DNA of 64,000 bases from Dyadobacter luteus (GTDB lineage: Bacteria; Bacteroidota; Bacteroidia; Cytophagales; Spirosomataceae): contig NZ_QNUL01000004.1 in the NCBI RefSeq assembly GCF_003383615.1, positions 248,001 to 312,000 on the forward strand, given 5' to 3'. The notes below the pieces were generated by a model. It saw only the letters and a program-made list of their open reading frames with translations, was not told the origin of the DNA and made no database searches. Each line of letters starts with the position of its first letter. The stretch's first letter is position 1. The position numbers and the translations under genes are program-made. Of this stretch, positions 53,980 to 63,063 are shown piece after piece.

Positions 53980-56205
53980 TCATGCCTGCGCAAGCTCAAT
54001 GTCGGGCAGAAACAGGCTAAAAACTGATCCTGCATCATGCTGGCTGGTCGCACTTATTCCGCCATGGTGATTAGAGGCCACTTTGTCGCAAATCGCCAGG
54101 CCAATTCCCGTTCCCTGGTATTCGCTTTTCCCATGCAGCCGTTGAAACATCTGGAAAATCCGGTCAAGGTACTTCTCGTCAAATCCGATTCCGTTATCAC
54201 TGACGTCTATCTGATAATAGGCTTGCGCTCTTACAACGGGATTTACTCTCTGAGGCAATTGTTGCGGACTTATCCTTTTTGCTCCAATCTGAATGAAAGG
54301 TATTTCGCTGGCACTACGGAACTTGAGGGCGTTGGATATAAGGTTTTGAAACAACTGCGCCAACTGAGACGCGTTCCCTGTGACAGAAGGCAAATCGCTT
54401 ATATGTATTTGTGCCTGCTGTTCTGTGATGGCTACTTCCAGGGTGCCAAGGACTTCTCTTACCAGATCATTTAAATCGACTGTCTGCGTTGGCTCTGTAA
54501 CGCTGCCCAATCTGGAGAAATCCAGTAAATCGTTTATCAGAATCGACATACGTCTTGTTGCTGACAGCATCCGGTCCACATAAAGCTTTCCGTCTTTTTC
54601 CGGGTTTGCATAAGCATCCAACAGCAGATCGCCAAACTGGTGGATTTTGCGCAGCGGCTCTTGCAGGTCATGGGAAGCAATGTAGGCAAACTGCTGCAGA
54701 TTGGCATTGGAGCGTTGCAGGTCGGCAACTGTAGATTCGAGCTGAAAAGTGCGTTGCTGAACACGCTGTTCCAGTTGTATTGTAAGTTCCCGGTATAAAC
54801 TCTCACTTTCCCGCAATGCACTTTCGGCCATTTTTCGGGCAGTAATATCGGTATAGGTGGCAAGAAGCTGATCTATCTGTTCATTTTCATCATACAAAGC
54901 AGAAACACTTTTATGCACCCACATCACCGAGCCGTCCTTTCTGATATTTCTCTTTTCCAGCTCAAAAGATTCACCCGTTTTTGCCAGACGCTGAAAAAGT
55001 TCAAGATTGCGGGCCTGATCCTCAGGATGTGTGAAGTCCTGCATATTTTTGCCTACGATTTCTTCGGCGCTGTAACCCAGCATCTGACAGTATCTTTGAT
55101 TGACAAAAGTGAGTACACCGTCCAGACCTGCGCGTGCAAAGCCGGTGGTAGTTTTCTCGACAATGGCTCTGAGCTGTTGTTCTGAAACACGCAGTTCTGT
55201 GGTAGCCTTTGCTCTTTCGACAGCGGACCATGTCCGTTCAGCAGTTTCTTCAATCAAAGCAATTTCTTGCTCAGAAAATTCTTTTGCCTGGTCAAAATGT
55301 ACAAATAAAATAGCAACCAGATTTCCGTCTTTTACCAGCGGAACGTTCACCGTCGCTGCCAGATCAAGCTGCAGGTGCGCCTGTTTTTCACTCTGAGTGA
55401 GAAGAGGATCATTCTTTACGTCAGGCCGAACGATTGTTTTTCCCTGTATTAAGCCATGATACAAATCCGTACCAAAGTCACTGTAAGAGTAAATACCCTG
55501 TATACTTTTGACGCCGTCGGTGTAGTTTCTGGTAACTGCGACAAGCTCGATATCGGGCTGTGTTTCGGCATAACCAGCCCTGTTTGCCATCAGAAACTTT
55601 CCCAATAATGAAACTGCTTCGAACTGTATGGCTTGTGGGTCGGAAAGTGGCCTTAGTGCATCACTAAGTGTTAAGATAAAATTGCGCTGAAGTTCTATTT
55701 TCAGGCGTTTCTCCTTTTCAAGCATCAGTTTGGTTGTCTCAAAGACGATCACAAGCACTCCGCCTATCTTTCCCGGTTGGGATGTTACCGGGCTGTAGCT
55801 TACATTGAACCAGGCATCTTCCAGAAGGCCCGAACGGTTCAGTTTAAAAAGAGCATCAGAAAAAGTGACAGACTCTCCGGCGTTAACACGCTGATAAATG
55901 GATTCATTCACGTGCCAGGCTTCTGGCCAGCACTGCCGGGTTGGTTGCCCTAAACCTGAGGGATGTTTGTTTCCCATGATTTCGCGGTAGCCATCATTGT
56001 AGATCTGAATCAGCTCATCTCCCCATAAAACAATACTTGGAAATGGGCAATCAAGCACTGTTTGGACAATAGTTTGCAGAGCAGTAGACCAGTCTGAGAC
56101 GGATCCCAGAGGTGTTTGAGACCAATCAAAACTGCGGCAAAAACTATGCATTTCACTGAACCCATTAAACAGCTGCCGGGCACGCGATCCTGAAAACTCT
56201 GCCAT
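53980..56205 (-). CDS. Sensor histidine kinase, PAS-GAF-PAS-HisKA-HATPase
   Basis: This 741-residue protein has no membrane segments. Domains in order: an N-terminal PAS (about 30-160; FPSIVLWGDELIQIYNDGYREIMG), a GAF (about 180-335; NVPLVKDGNLVAILFVHF), a second PAS with PAC (about 343-460; TFVNQRYCQMLGYSAEEIVGKNMQDF), a coiled linker, HisKA with H512 in IASHDLQEPLRK, and HATPase_c with DNGIGFDEKYLDRIFQMFQRLH and GTGIGLAICDKV. The layout resembles bacteriophytochrome-type kinases, but the GAF lacks an obvious bilin-binding Cys motif. No response regulator adjoins it. The response regulator at 23704 could be a remote partner, which is speculation. Confidence 0.92.
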   Translation of the reverse strand: MAEFSGSRARQLFNGFSEMHSFCRSFDWSQTPLGSVSDWSTALQTIVQTVLDCPFPSIVLWGDELIQIYNDGYREIMGNKHPSGLGQPTRQCWPEAWHVNESIYQRVNAGESVTFSDALFKLNRSGLLEDAWFNVSYSPVTSQPGKIGGVLVIVFETTKLMLEKEKRLKIELQRNFILTLSDALRPLSDPQAIQFEAVSLLGKFLMANRAGYAETQPDIELVAVTRNYTDGVKSIQGIYSYSDFGTDLYHGLIQGKTIVRPDVKNDPLLTQSEKQAHLQLDLAATVNVPLVKDGNLVAILFVHFDQAKEFSEQEIALIEETAERTWSAVERAKATTELRVSEQQLRAIVEKTTTGFARAGLDGVLTFVNQRYCQMLGYSAEEIVGKNMQDFTHPEDQARNLELFQRLAKTGESFELEKRNIRKDGSVMWVHKSVSALYDENEQIDQLLATYTDITARKMAESALRESESLYRELTIQLEQRVQQRTFQLESTVADLQRSNANLQQFAYIASHDLQEPLRKIHQFGDLLLDAYANPEKDGKLYVDRMLSATRRMSILINDLLDFSRLGSVTEPTQTVDLNDLVREVLGTLEVAITEQQAQIHISDLPSVTGNASQLAQLFQNLISNALKFRSASEIPFIQIGAKRISPQQLPQRVNPVVRAQAYYQIDVSDNGIGFDEKYLDRIFQMFQRLHGKSEYQGTGIGLAICDKVASNHHGGISATSQHDAGSVFSLFLPDIELAQA

Positions 56206-56717
56206 TAATAATAAAAATAGTTCGATTAAGTCCTCAAATTGGTGAATTTACAGACGATTTAGCGCAAAACCAGTATTTAAGCAAAGTTTGATTTATCTTT
56301 TCTCTTTCAGCTGTTGACTCAATTGGATACTGAAATGATTCATGTGTCAACTTTCTTTCTCACTGGGACTAGATTCGTTTGCAGTTGGAAGATATCTGCA
56401 AAATCCATTCCAAAACCTTTGAGTCAGATTTGAGTAATACCTGTTCAAATTAGGTTAATGTTGAGAGCCAAATCCTGATGTGAATTTTATACCGGGCAGC
56501 AGCATACTTGTAATTTCAGACATGGATGACCATGTCACCCAATTTCACTCTCTTCCGGAATTTATATTTGAATGTCAGCCTGCCCATATGTGCGTGGGTC
56601 AATCAAGCTCAGAAATCAGTGAATTATGCAATTTTTGGCAGGGGATTTGTAACATTTCCCATTCAATTTATCTGAAATTTGAATGTGCAGCTAAGTAATT
56701 AAAATAAAGATACTACC
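56206..56717. other. 512-bp divergent intergenic region
   Basis: This region separates the histidine kinase (minus) from the BON-domain gene (plus). A 72-codon plus-strand frame (56480-56698) lies in it, but has no domain and is probably chance. TATATTTG at 56563-56570 matches the Bacteroidota minus-7 consensus TAnnTTTG and could be the promoter of the BON/GH130 genes, but the upstream TTTG is not convincing. Confidence 0.4.
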
Positions 56718-57155
56718 ATGTTTGGCAAAATGAGACGCAACGAAGAAATTCAGAAAGATGTTGAAGAAATTCTGAATGGAGGTTCATTTCCAAATTCTGC
56801 TGAATTCATTGTAGAAGCAAAGGATGGTGTGGTGACGCTGTCGGGTGTTGTGGACAAACTGGTTCAAAAATTGGATGCAGAAACTGTGGCGAAATTGGTA
56901 CCGGGAGTGATTGTTCTTATCGAACAGATAAAGGTTAGGGACGAAGAGACTATTGCCGGTTGGCGTCATGAATACAAATCGATTAAGACAGCCGGAATCA
57001 GTCAGATGCAGGATATTCATTTCAAAAAAATAGAGAATAAGGTAACACTGACCGGCACGGTCGGTTCATTGTACGAGAAAGAAGAAGCGACCAGACAAGC
57101 CTGGAAAACCCAGGGAGTGGAAATCGTCTTTAATGAACTGGTCGTAGCACCATAA
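56718..57155 (+). CDS. BON-domain protein (two domains)
   Basis: This 145-residue protein has two BON-type domains: about 10-75 (DVEEILNGGSFPNSAEFIVEAKDGVVTLSGVVDKL) and about 80-143 (KIENKVTLTGTVGSLYEKEEATRQAWKTQGVEIVFNELVV). BON domains bind membranes or phospholipids and are found in osmotic-stress proteins such as OsmY. There is no signal peptide, so it acts in the cytoplasm or uses another export route. It precedes the GH130 gene by 24 bp on the same strand and may be co-transcribed. Confidence 0.85.
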   Translation: MFGKMRRNEEIQKDVEEILNGGSFPNSAEFIVEAKDGVVTLSGVVDKLVQKLDAETVAKLVPGVIVLIEQIKVRDEETIAGWRHEYKSIKTAGISQMQDIHFKKIENKVTLTGTVGSLYEKEEATRQAWKTQGVEIVFNELVVAP

Positions 57156-57179
57156 TTGAAATAGCTGGCTTAAAATAAC

Positions 57180-58646
57180 ATGCACATAAGCAGGAAAGAT
57201 ATTACCTTCCAGCCTGATTCAAGCCGCGTGATTGCGCGGTTTCTTTTTAGTAGTGAAGAGAGAGGGATACAACTGATTACCATGGTTCTTGGCTTGTCTG
57301 AAAAGGCACAGCTGGAAGAGTTGAATTATATATTGAGGAAATATGCAAGAAGGCACCGCAATATTCTCAAGGTTTTCGAACGGCATTTCAAAAAATTGTC
57401 ACCCCTGTTTGCTACCATGCAACTGGACCCTCATAAGTTGGAAACTAATGAGCGGCTGTTAATCGGAGCTTACTTTACAATGGAATACTCCATTGAGGCT
57501 GCCGCATTCTTTAATCCTTCCATCGTGGAAGACCCTGATCAGTCGCGTATTGAGCCTGGAGAAAAGCGGATTATACTCAGTTTCAGAGCTACCGGCGAGG
57601 GGCATATTTCTTCGATCGTGTTCCGCTCAGCGGTGATCGATGCGAATGACATGATCAGAGTAGAACCTGCCGGACGACTTCTGGACTCGCCTGAACATGT
57701 GCGGAACCATATTTATAAACGGACATCTTTTCTGTCAAAACTGGGAGAGATGCACAGCTTTGACCAAAGCGCATATACCGCCATCAATGATAAATTAACA
57801 GAAACTTTCACGTACGAAGAACTTAAACGTTATGTAGATGAGACCAGGCGCATGCCGGGCATGCAGGGAAGCAGTGAGCTTTTTTTACGTGAAATGATGT
57901 GGCTCGCTTCTTCACATTATGAAATGGATTTTTCTCTGGATACCGATATGTCAGAACGTGTGATCTTCCCGATTGCCGACACTGAGAAGCGAGGAATTGA
58001 AGATGCAAGGTTCGTTCGTTTTACAGGCGCTGATCAGCAACATACATATTATGCCACCTATACAGCTTATGACGGCACGGCCATCCTGCCAAAGTTGCTG
58101 ATGACCAAAGATTTTTATCATTTTAAAGTACTGCCGATTCACGGTGAAATAGCTCAAAACAAAGGAATGGCTCTTTTCCCAAGGAAAATAAATGGAAAGT
58201 ATGCAATGCTTTGCCGGATTGACGGAGTTAATAACTACATAGCCTATTCTGACAACATCAGTATATGGCGGGAAGCGGTTATCATCCAGACCCCAAAATA
58301 TCCATGGGAATTTGTTCAGATTGGCAATTGCGGCTCTCCGATCGAAACGGAGGTGGGGTGGCTTGTGCTCACACATGGCGTGGGTGCTATGAGAGAATAT
58401 GTGCTTGGCGCTTCGCTTTTCGAGCTGGACAACCCGCAACACGAGATTGGCCGGCTCGATCAGCCACTTCTGATTCCCAACCAGTCAGAGCGCGACGGAT
58501 ATGTACCTAATGTGGTGTATTCCTGCGGTGCTTTTATACATAATCGGAGTCTGATCATCCCTTACGCTACCTCCGATTATGCATCGACCTACGCTGTTGT
58601 CGAATTACAGGATTTATTGAACAGGTTGACGGGACAGTTCATCTGA
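57180..58646 (+). CDS. Glycoside hydrolase/phosphorylase family 130 (GH130)
   Basis: This 488-residue protein has an N-terminal helical region of about 140 residues, then the five-blade propeller of GH130. Recognisable segments are FFNPSIVEDPDQ, GIEDARFVRFT, HGEIAQNKGMALFPRKINGKYAMLCRIDGVNNYIAYSDN and GNCGSPIETEVGWLVLTHGVG. GH130 includes mannosyl phosphorylases and beta-1,2-mannosidases, and a characterised beta-1,2-mannosidase comes from a Dyadobacter. Hydrolase and phosphorylase cannot be told apart here. No signal peptide is present, so it is cytoplasmic. The convergent GT4 gene overlaps its end by eight bases, suggesting a shared mannose-based glycan. Confidence 0.88.
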   Translation: MHISRKDITFQPDSSRVIARFLFSSEERGIQLITMVLGLSEKAQLEELNYILRKYARRHRNILKVFERHFKKLSPLFATMQLDPHKLETNERLLIGAYFTMEYSIEAAAFFNPSIVEDPDQSRIEPGEKRIILSFRATGEGHISSIVFRSAVIDANDMIRVEPAGRLLDSPEHVRNHIYKRTSFLSKLGEMHSFDQSAYTAINDKLTETFTYEELKRYVDETRRMPGMQGSSELFLREMMWLASSHYEMDFSLDTDMSERVIFPIADTEKRGIEDARFVRFTGADQQHTYYATYTAYDGTAILPKLLMTKDFYHFKVLPIHGEIAQNKGMALFPRKINGKYAMLCRIDGVNNYIAYSDNISIWREAVIIQTPKYPWEFVQIGNCGSPIETEVGWLVLTHGVGAMREYVLGASLFELDNPQHEIGRLDQPLLIPNQSERDGYVPNVVYSCGAFIHNRSLIIPYATSDYASTYAVVELQDLLNRLTGQFI

Positions 58647-59652
58647 GGCTGAGTATCTTATCATAAACAGTCAGATAGCCGTCCACCATTTTCTCTTTTG
58701 AGAACATGGACCGTGCCCACTGCCGGCAATGCTGGCGGTCGAGTCTGGGTAGCTTTTTGACTGCTTCAGCAGCCTGATCTGTATTTTGTACCAAAAAGCC
58801 TGACTTGCCATCCACGATCAGCTCGTGCATCGAACCTCTGTTAAAGGCAATCACAGGGGTGCCGCAAAACATGGATTCGGCCACGCTCAGACCGAACGGT
58901 TCGTCGAATAGTATGGGATGCAGCAAAGCCAAAGCCTTGCCCAAAAGTGTCTTGCGCTCAACTGGTCCCACATTTCCCAGGTAAAAAACAGTTCTGTCAT
59001 TGATAAATGGTTTCACTTTTTGCTCAAAATAATTGTCATCCTGGATAAGTCCTGCGATGATCAGTACTTTACCTGACTTCCTGGCGATTTCAATAGCTTC
59101 ACTTGTTCCTTTGTCTGGATGAATCCTTCCAAAGAAAAGAAGATAATCCTGAGGATGTAATTCAAAGGGGAAATCCTTACCATCAACGCCATTGTATACG
59201 GTGGCAACGTAGTCCAGGCTGCTGTCTCGGTCTGCATTACTGATTGAAACATATGATGTAGCGCTGTTGTAGTGACGGTAAACTTCCAGGATTTTTGGGG
59301 ACGAAAATCCATGGATGGTGGTAAGTAAAGGTGTTTTGATCAGCTTCGAATAGGTGAGTGGCAGAAAGTCAAAATGATTATGGATCAGATCAAACTCTTC
59401 TGAGCGTTCCATCAGATGACTTATGTGCAGACATTCAGCTACCTTGGGGTCTACCTCCCTGTCCTCTGCGTAAGGCGTTTGGCAGACTCCCTGCAATTTT
59501 GCTGAAGTGATCGAATCCGTTGTAGCGAAAAGTGTTACATCAACACCTTTTTGATGAAGCCCCTCTGTTAGATAGGACGCGACCTGCTCCCACGGACCGT
59601 ATTGCCGTGGGGGCGTACGCCATGCGATCGACGCAAGTATGGCGATTTTCAT
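58639..59652 (-). CDS. Glycosyltransferase family 4
   Basis: This 337-residue GT-B enzyme has an N-terminal Gly-rich start (ILASIAWRTPPRQYGPWEQVASYL), the mid region LLFFGRIHPDKGTSEAIEIA and the donor-binding E-x7-E segment DEPFGLSVAESMFCGTPVIAFNRGSMHELI. These are hallmarks of GT4, which transfers hexoses (mannose and others) from nucleotide sugars. Its start overlaps the stop of the larger GT4 gene by four bases (ATGA), so the two are translationally coupled. Confidence 0.9.
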   Translation of the reverse strand: MKIAILASIAWRTPPRQYGPWEQVASYLTEGLHQKGVDVTLFATTDSITSAKLQGVCQTPYAEDREVDPKVAECLHISHLMERSEEFDLIHNHFDFLPLTYSKLIKTPLLTTIHGFSSPKILEVYRHYNSATSYVSISNADRDSSLDYVATVYNGVDGKDFPFELHPQDYLLFFGRIHPDKGTSEAIEIARKSGKVLIIAGLIQDDNYFEQKVKPFINDRTVFYLGNVGPVERKTLLGKALALLHPILFDEPFGLSVAESMFCGTPVIAFNRGSMHELIVDGKSGFLVQNTDQAAEAVKKLPRLDRQHCRQWARSMFSKEKMVDGYLTVYDKILSLR

Positions 59653-61892
59653 GCTGGTTGCAGCTCTAGTTTGCTTACTTCTTCAAATGCTTCCAGCACA
59701 CTCAGGTGAGAGATCAGGTAAGCAAGGGTGCTCTCCGCACCCTGATTTCGATTGACTCCGTAACTTTCCAATCCGTCACAGCATCCCTTTGTTTCAAAGT
59801 CATACAAGCTTATTCGGAGATCATTTTCACCCAAAAACCACATGAATGAAGTGTATAATTTTGTAATGTAATCAGTATTTTTAGTTAGTCTGAATGCCTG
59901 ATGAAACATAAGCACCATAGCCAGTGCGTCAAGCGGCTGCTGGCCAAATTTCGACTGTTCATTATCAAGCTTGTACCAGTTTTCGTTGCCGATAATGGAC
60001 AGATAGCCGTTCGCAAAAGTAATGTCAGTCAGAAAATTCATACTTTCCATCCCAATTTCATAAATCCGTTCGTCATCCAGAAATTCAGCTGCATGCAACA
60101 GAGCCAGTGGAAGAAAAGCGTTATCATATGCCAGCAGCTGCTCAAACCATCTCCAGTTGTCTTGGCAGTTAATCTCATAATCGGTCATGAGCCTTTCACT
60201 GAGCTGACGTAAAATCTGTGTGATGGCTTCATCATTTGGATTACTTTTAAGATAATGACAAATCCCAACCATGGTATTGGCAATGCTGCGGATCGATTTG
60301 AGTTTTGTAAAATTGGGTACTGCGTCAAAAAAAATCTCCCGCCCCGTTTGGTAGTAAGCATCATTAGGAGCGTTGCCAAGCAGATATCCAAGCGACCAGA
60401 TCGCCCGTCCGAAGGAATCTTCAGAGCCTACTTCATCGAGGAAATTTCTGTTGAAACTTAAAAAATTACGAAATGCCCCGTCTGCATTCTGCATGTAATT
60501 GATGTAGCTTAGATAAGTGGGCGAGAGTTTAAGAGCGAGAGGATGTTTGGTTCTTTTGTAAGTCATCAGTACCATCAACAGGGCTCTGGCATTGTCATCC
60601 AGGCAATATCCCTCCTTAAGGTTTGGAATGCCATATTTTGCGTGCTGGATAATACCGGTGTCATCGGTTAGCCTTTGAATGTGATCCAAAAGAAAGGGCG
60701 GCAGTGTCAACGGATCGAAAATCGGCTCTTGCACGTCGGTGGGATCTGGTTGTGCTTCAACAACAGCTTCGGCCAGTTCCACGTATTCCGTACCAATACG
60801 TGGCCATGTGATTTTTCTGCCGTAATCATAGGCGTTTTTTCTCAGTTCGTTCATTTGCCCGGGATGGTCGAGTAGCTCCAGTAGAATTTCTCCCAGAGCG
60901 GCCGAATCCTGAAAAGGAAACAAACGTCCCCTGTTTTCGGACAAAAGTTCTGCCGCATGCCAGTAGGGCGTAGAGATGACAGCAGCGCCTGCGCCGATCG
61001 CATACGATAATGTTCCGCTGGTTATCTGGGCTTCGCTGGTGTAAGGCGTAATGTATATGTCGGCGGCCGACAGGTACTGGAAAAGTTCGGATTGCCCGAT
61101 AAATTCGTTCAAAAATACTACGTGCTTTTCGATTCCGAGTTTTTTTACCAGTCCTGTCAGAAATACCCGGTACTCTTCGCCTGAGTGGCGTATGACGTTT
61201 GGATGTGTTTTCCCCAATACAATATAAACTACGTCCGGATGCTGAGCTACCACATTGGGCAGTGCCTTCAGCACGGTTTCAATACCTTTGTTTCTACCAA
61301 TAAATCCAAAAGTCAGCAATACCTTTCTTTTGGTAAGTTTGAACTCCTTTTTTACTTGTATCTGATCAAACTGTAAATCAGGTACGCCATGAGCAATTTT
61401 GGCGATTTTCACTTTCGGTACCTGGTATTCATCTACGAGCATATCCACGGCAGTCTGGCTCATCACGACAACAGAACTTGCAATCTTACAAATTTCTGTC
61501 AGCACCGCCTTTTGATTGTAAGAAGGGTTTTTTAAAACGGTATGTAAGGTAACGATCAGTGGAATCTTTAATTTGTGTAACAGCGGCAGAATATAAATGC
61601 CGTTTTGCCCACCGTATATGCCAAATTCATGTTGTAGCACACATACATCAGCTCCGCTGAGATTAATCAGATTGGCCGCCTCAAGATAATCCGTTTGTTG
61701 CTCCTGGCGGATCGAAAGCTTCACTTCCGGAGGATAATCATACTGCTGATCGTGGTCGTCTATGGCAATGACGAACCCCTGGTTGTTATTTTTTGAAGAT
61801 GCACTTCTTGTGACCGAGTCGAACAGGTTTTTGGTGAACGTGCCAATCCCGCATTCCCGGGGTGGGTATGTTCCTATAAATGAAATTTTCAT
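59649..61892 (-). CDS. Two-domain protein: GT4 glycosyltransferase plus alpha-helical (alpha/alpha-barrel-like) domain
   Basis: This is a 747-residue protein. The N-terminal 390 residues form a GT4 (GTYPPRECGIGTFTKNL; GFIGRNKGIETVLKAL; PYTSEAQITSGTLSYAIGAGAAVISTPYWHAAELL). The E-x7-E motif is replaced there by Q-x7-Y, a variation seen in this GT4 branch. The C-terminal 340 residues are helical with repeated hairpins (GYCLDDNARALLMVLMTYKRT, DSFGRAIWSLGYLLG, LLAYDNAFLPLALLHAAEFL, KFGQQPLDALAMVLMFHQAF), like the six-hairpin barrels of some glycoside hydrolases. It has no signal peptide. Coupled to the smaller GT4 and facing GH130, it probably builds or trims a mannan-like oligosaccharide; this is inference. 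Confidence 0.86.
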   Translation of the reverse strand: MKISFIGTYPPRECGIGTFTKNLFDSVTRSASSKNNNQGFVIAIDDHDQQYDYPPEVKLSIRQEQQTDYLEAANLINLSGADVCVLQHEFGIYGGQNGIYILPLLHKLKIPLIVTLHTVLKNPSYNQKAVLTEICKIASSVVVMSQTAVDMLVDEYQVPKVKIAKIAHGVPDLQFDQIQVKKEFKLTKRKVLLTFGFIGRNKGIETVLKALPNVVAQHPDVVYIVLGKTHPNVIRHSGEEYRVFLTGLVKKLGIEKHVVFLNEFIGQSELFQYLSAADIYITPYTSEAQITSGTLSYAIGAGAAVISTPYWHAAELLSENRGRLFPFQDSAALGEILLELLDHPGQMNELRKNAYDYGRKITWPRIGTEYVELAEAVVEAQPDPTDVQEPIFDPLTLPPFLLDHIQRLTDDTGIIQHAKYGIPNLKEGYCLDDNARALLMVLMTYKRTKHPLALKLSPTYLSYINYMQNADGAFRNFLSFNRNFLDEVGSEDSFGRAIWSLGYLLGNAPNDAYYQTGREIFFDAVPNFTKLKSIRSIANTMVGICHYLKSNPNDEAITQILRQLSERLMTDYEINCQDNWRWFEQLLAYDNAFLPLALLHAAEFLDDERIYEIGMESMNFLTDITFANGYLSIIGNENWYKLDNEQSKFGQQPLDALAMVLMFHQAFRLTKNTDYITKLYTSFMWFLGENDLRISLYDFETKGCCDGLESYGVNRNQGAESTLAYLISHLSVLEAFEEVSKLELQPA

Positions 61893-62050
61893 ACTTGCAC
61901 TCGGTTGATTTCTTCTAAGTTAACCTTATTATTCCGCATTTTTCGAATTAATGTGGCTTGTCAGCAACATGCTGCTAAACTGCAGTGATTATCCGAAAAA
62001 AGCTTTGATATCCGCCAGAAAGGCTTATCTTTCAGTTAAATAAAAAAAAT

Positions 62051-62164
62051 ATGTCAAACGAAAAGATTGCGCAGAAGGGTGACAAGAAAAAACCAGCTAA
62101 GAATTTAAAGGAAAAACGAGCTGACAAGAAGGACAAGCGAGATAATAAATCCAAGGACGATTGA
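62051..62164 (+). CDS. 37-residue lysine-rich small protein
   Basis: The frame ATG (62051) to TGA (62164) encodes MSNEKIAQKGDKKKPAKN followed by a similarly charged tail, with about 14 Lys and many Asp/Glu residues and no hydrophobic core. It is preceded by an A-rich leader (TAAAAAAAAT) typical of Bacteroidota ribosome binding. Its stop TGA overlaps the TTG start of the transglutaminase frame (TTGA at 62161-62164), which supports translational coupling and hence a real gene. No family is known to me; disordered, RNA- or nucleoid-binding proteins have such composition. Confidence 0.6.
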   Translation: MSNEKIAQKGDKKKPAKNLKEKRADKKDKRDNKSKDD

Positions 62165-62999
62165 TCCGCATCGAACACAAGATCAGCTATGCCTATGATA
62201 GGCCGGTTTTCTATCTCCGCATTTGATTAGGCTGGCTCCTTATTCGCATTCCCATATTATACCCGGATCCTATTCGCTAACGGTTCAGCCACAGCATAAC
62301 CTGCACTGGCAACAGGATGTTTACGGAAACACACTGGCCAGGATCGATTTTGAAGGCAGGCTTCAGGCCTTGTCCGTGGAAGTGAGTCTAGGGGCCACAC
62401 TGAAAAGTTACAATCCATTTGATTTTTTAATAGAGGAGCGCGCGAAGGTATTTCCTTTTCAGTACGCACCGCGGATTCAAAAGGCCTTGTTGCCATATCT
62501 AAGGATTGATGAAGAGAGTTTGGTGCTTTCGCAGTATGCTGAAAGTGTCAGCACGATGCATCAGGAAATTCTGAGCTTTCTTGTTGAACTAAACCAGCAC
62601 CTTTGCAGTCAGATTCGCTACGAGCAGCGACTGGAGCAGGGGGTGCAGAGTTGTGAAGAAACGCTGCTGAAGGCCTCAGGTTCATGCCGGGACTCTGGCT
62701 GGCTGATGGTGCAGGTCTTGCGTCAGCTTGGCCTGGCAAGCCGCTTTGTATCCGGTTATCTGGTTCAGGTAGGAAAAGACAACAGCATGGCAGACTTGCA
62801 CGCCTGGGCAGAGGTGTTTATTCCCGGCGCAGGTTGGATCGGTTTGGATACTACCTCGGGGCTGTTTACCAGTGAAGGCCACATCGCTCTTGCTGTAGGG
62901 CCAACGCCCCAGGATGTAATTCCGGTAGATGGTACAACCGAGCCATGTATGTCTACGATCGATTATCAGATCACCGCTTTTGAATACCAGTCTGAGTAA
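62161..62999 (+). CDS. Transglutaminase-like protein with apparent N-terminal frameshift
   Basis: The catalytic part is intact from 62223: the Cys in ASGSCRDSGWLM, His in DLHAWAEVFIPGAGW and Asp in IGLDTTSG give the Cys-His-Asp triad (about 155, 193 and 209 of that frame). The usual N-terminal domain start, RIEHKISYAYDRPVF, is found in another frame from the TTG at 62161, and continues as LSPHLIRLAPYSHSH in the catalytic frame. One T missing from the run at 62207-62210 accounts for the break. If real, translation would need to restart at 62223 (TTG) and lose about 17 residues. These proteins are bacterial papain-like cysteine enzymes, often peptidases or amidases. It follows the 37-residue gene and precedes the bestrophin gene. 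Confidence 0.8.
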
Positions 63000-63063
63000 G
63001 TTCTAGTGCTGATGGCAGCAAATCTGTAAATGCCTGGAGCAAAATTTTTTGAACAAACTGTAA

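Noticed and set aside
56480..56698. 72-codon plus-strand frame before the BON gene
   Set aside because: No recognisable motif or export signal, unusual composition (many Cys and His), and it overlaps the likely promoter region.
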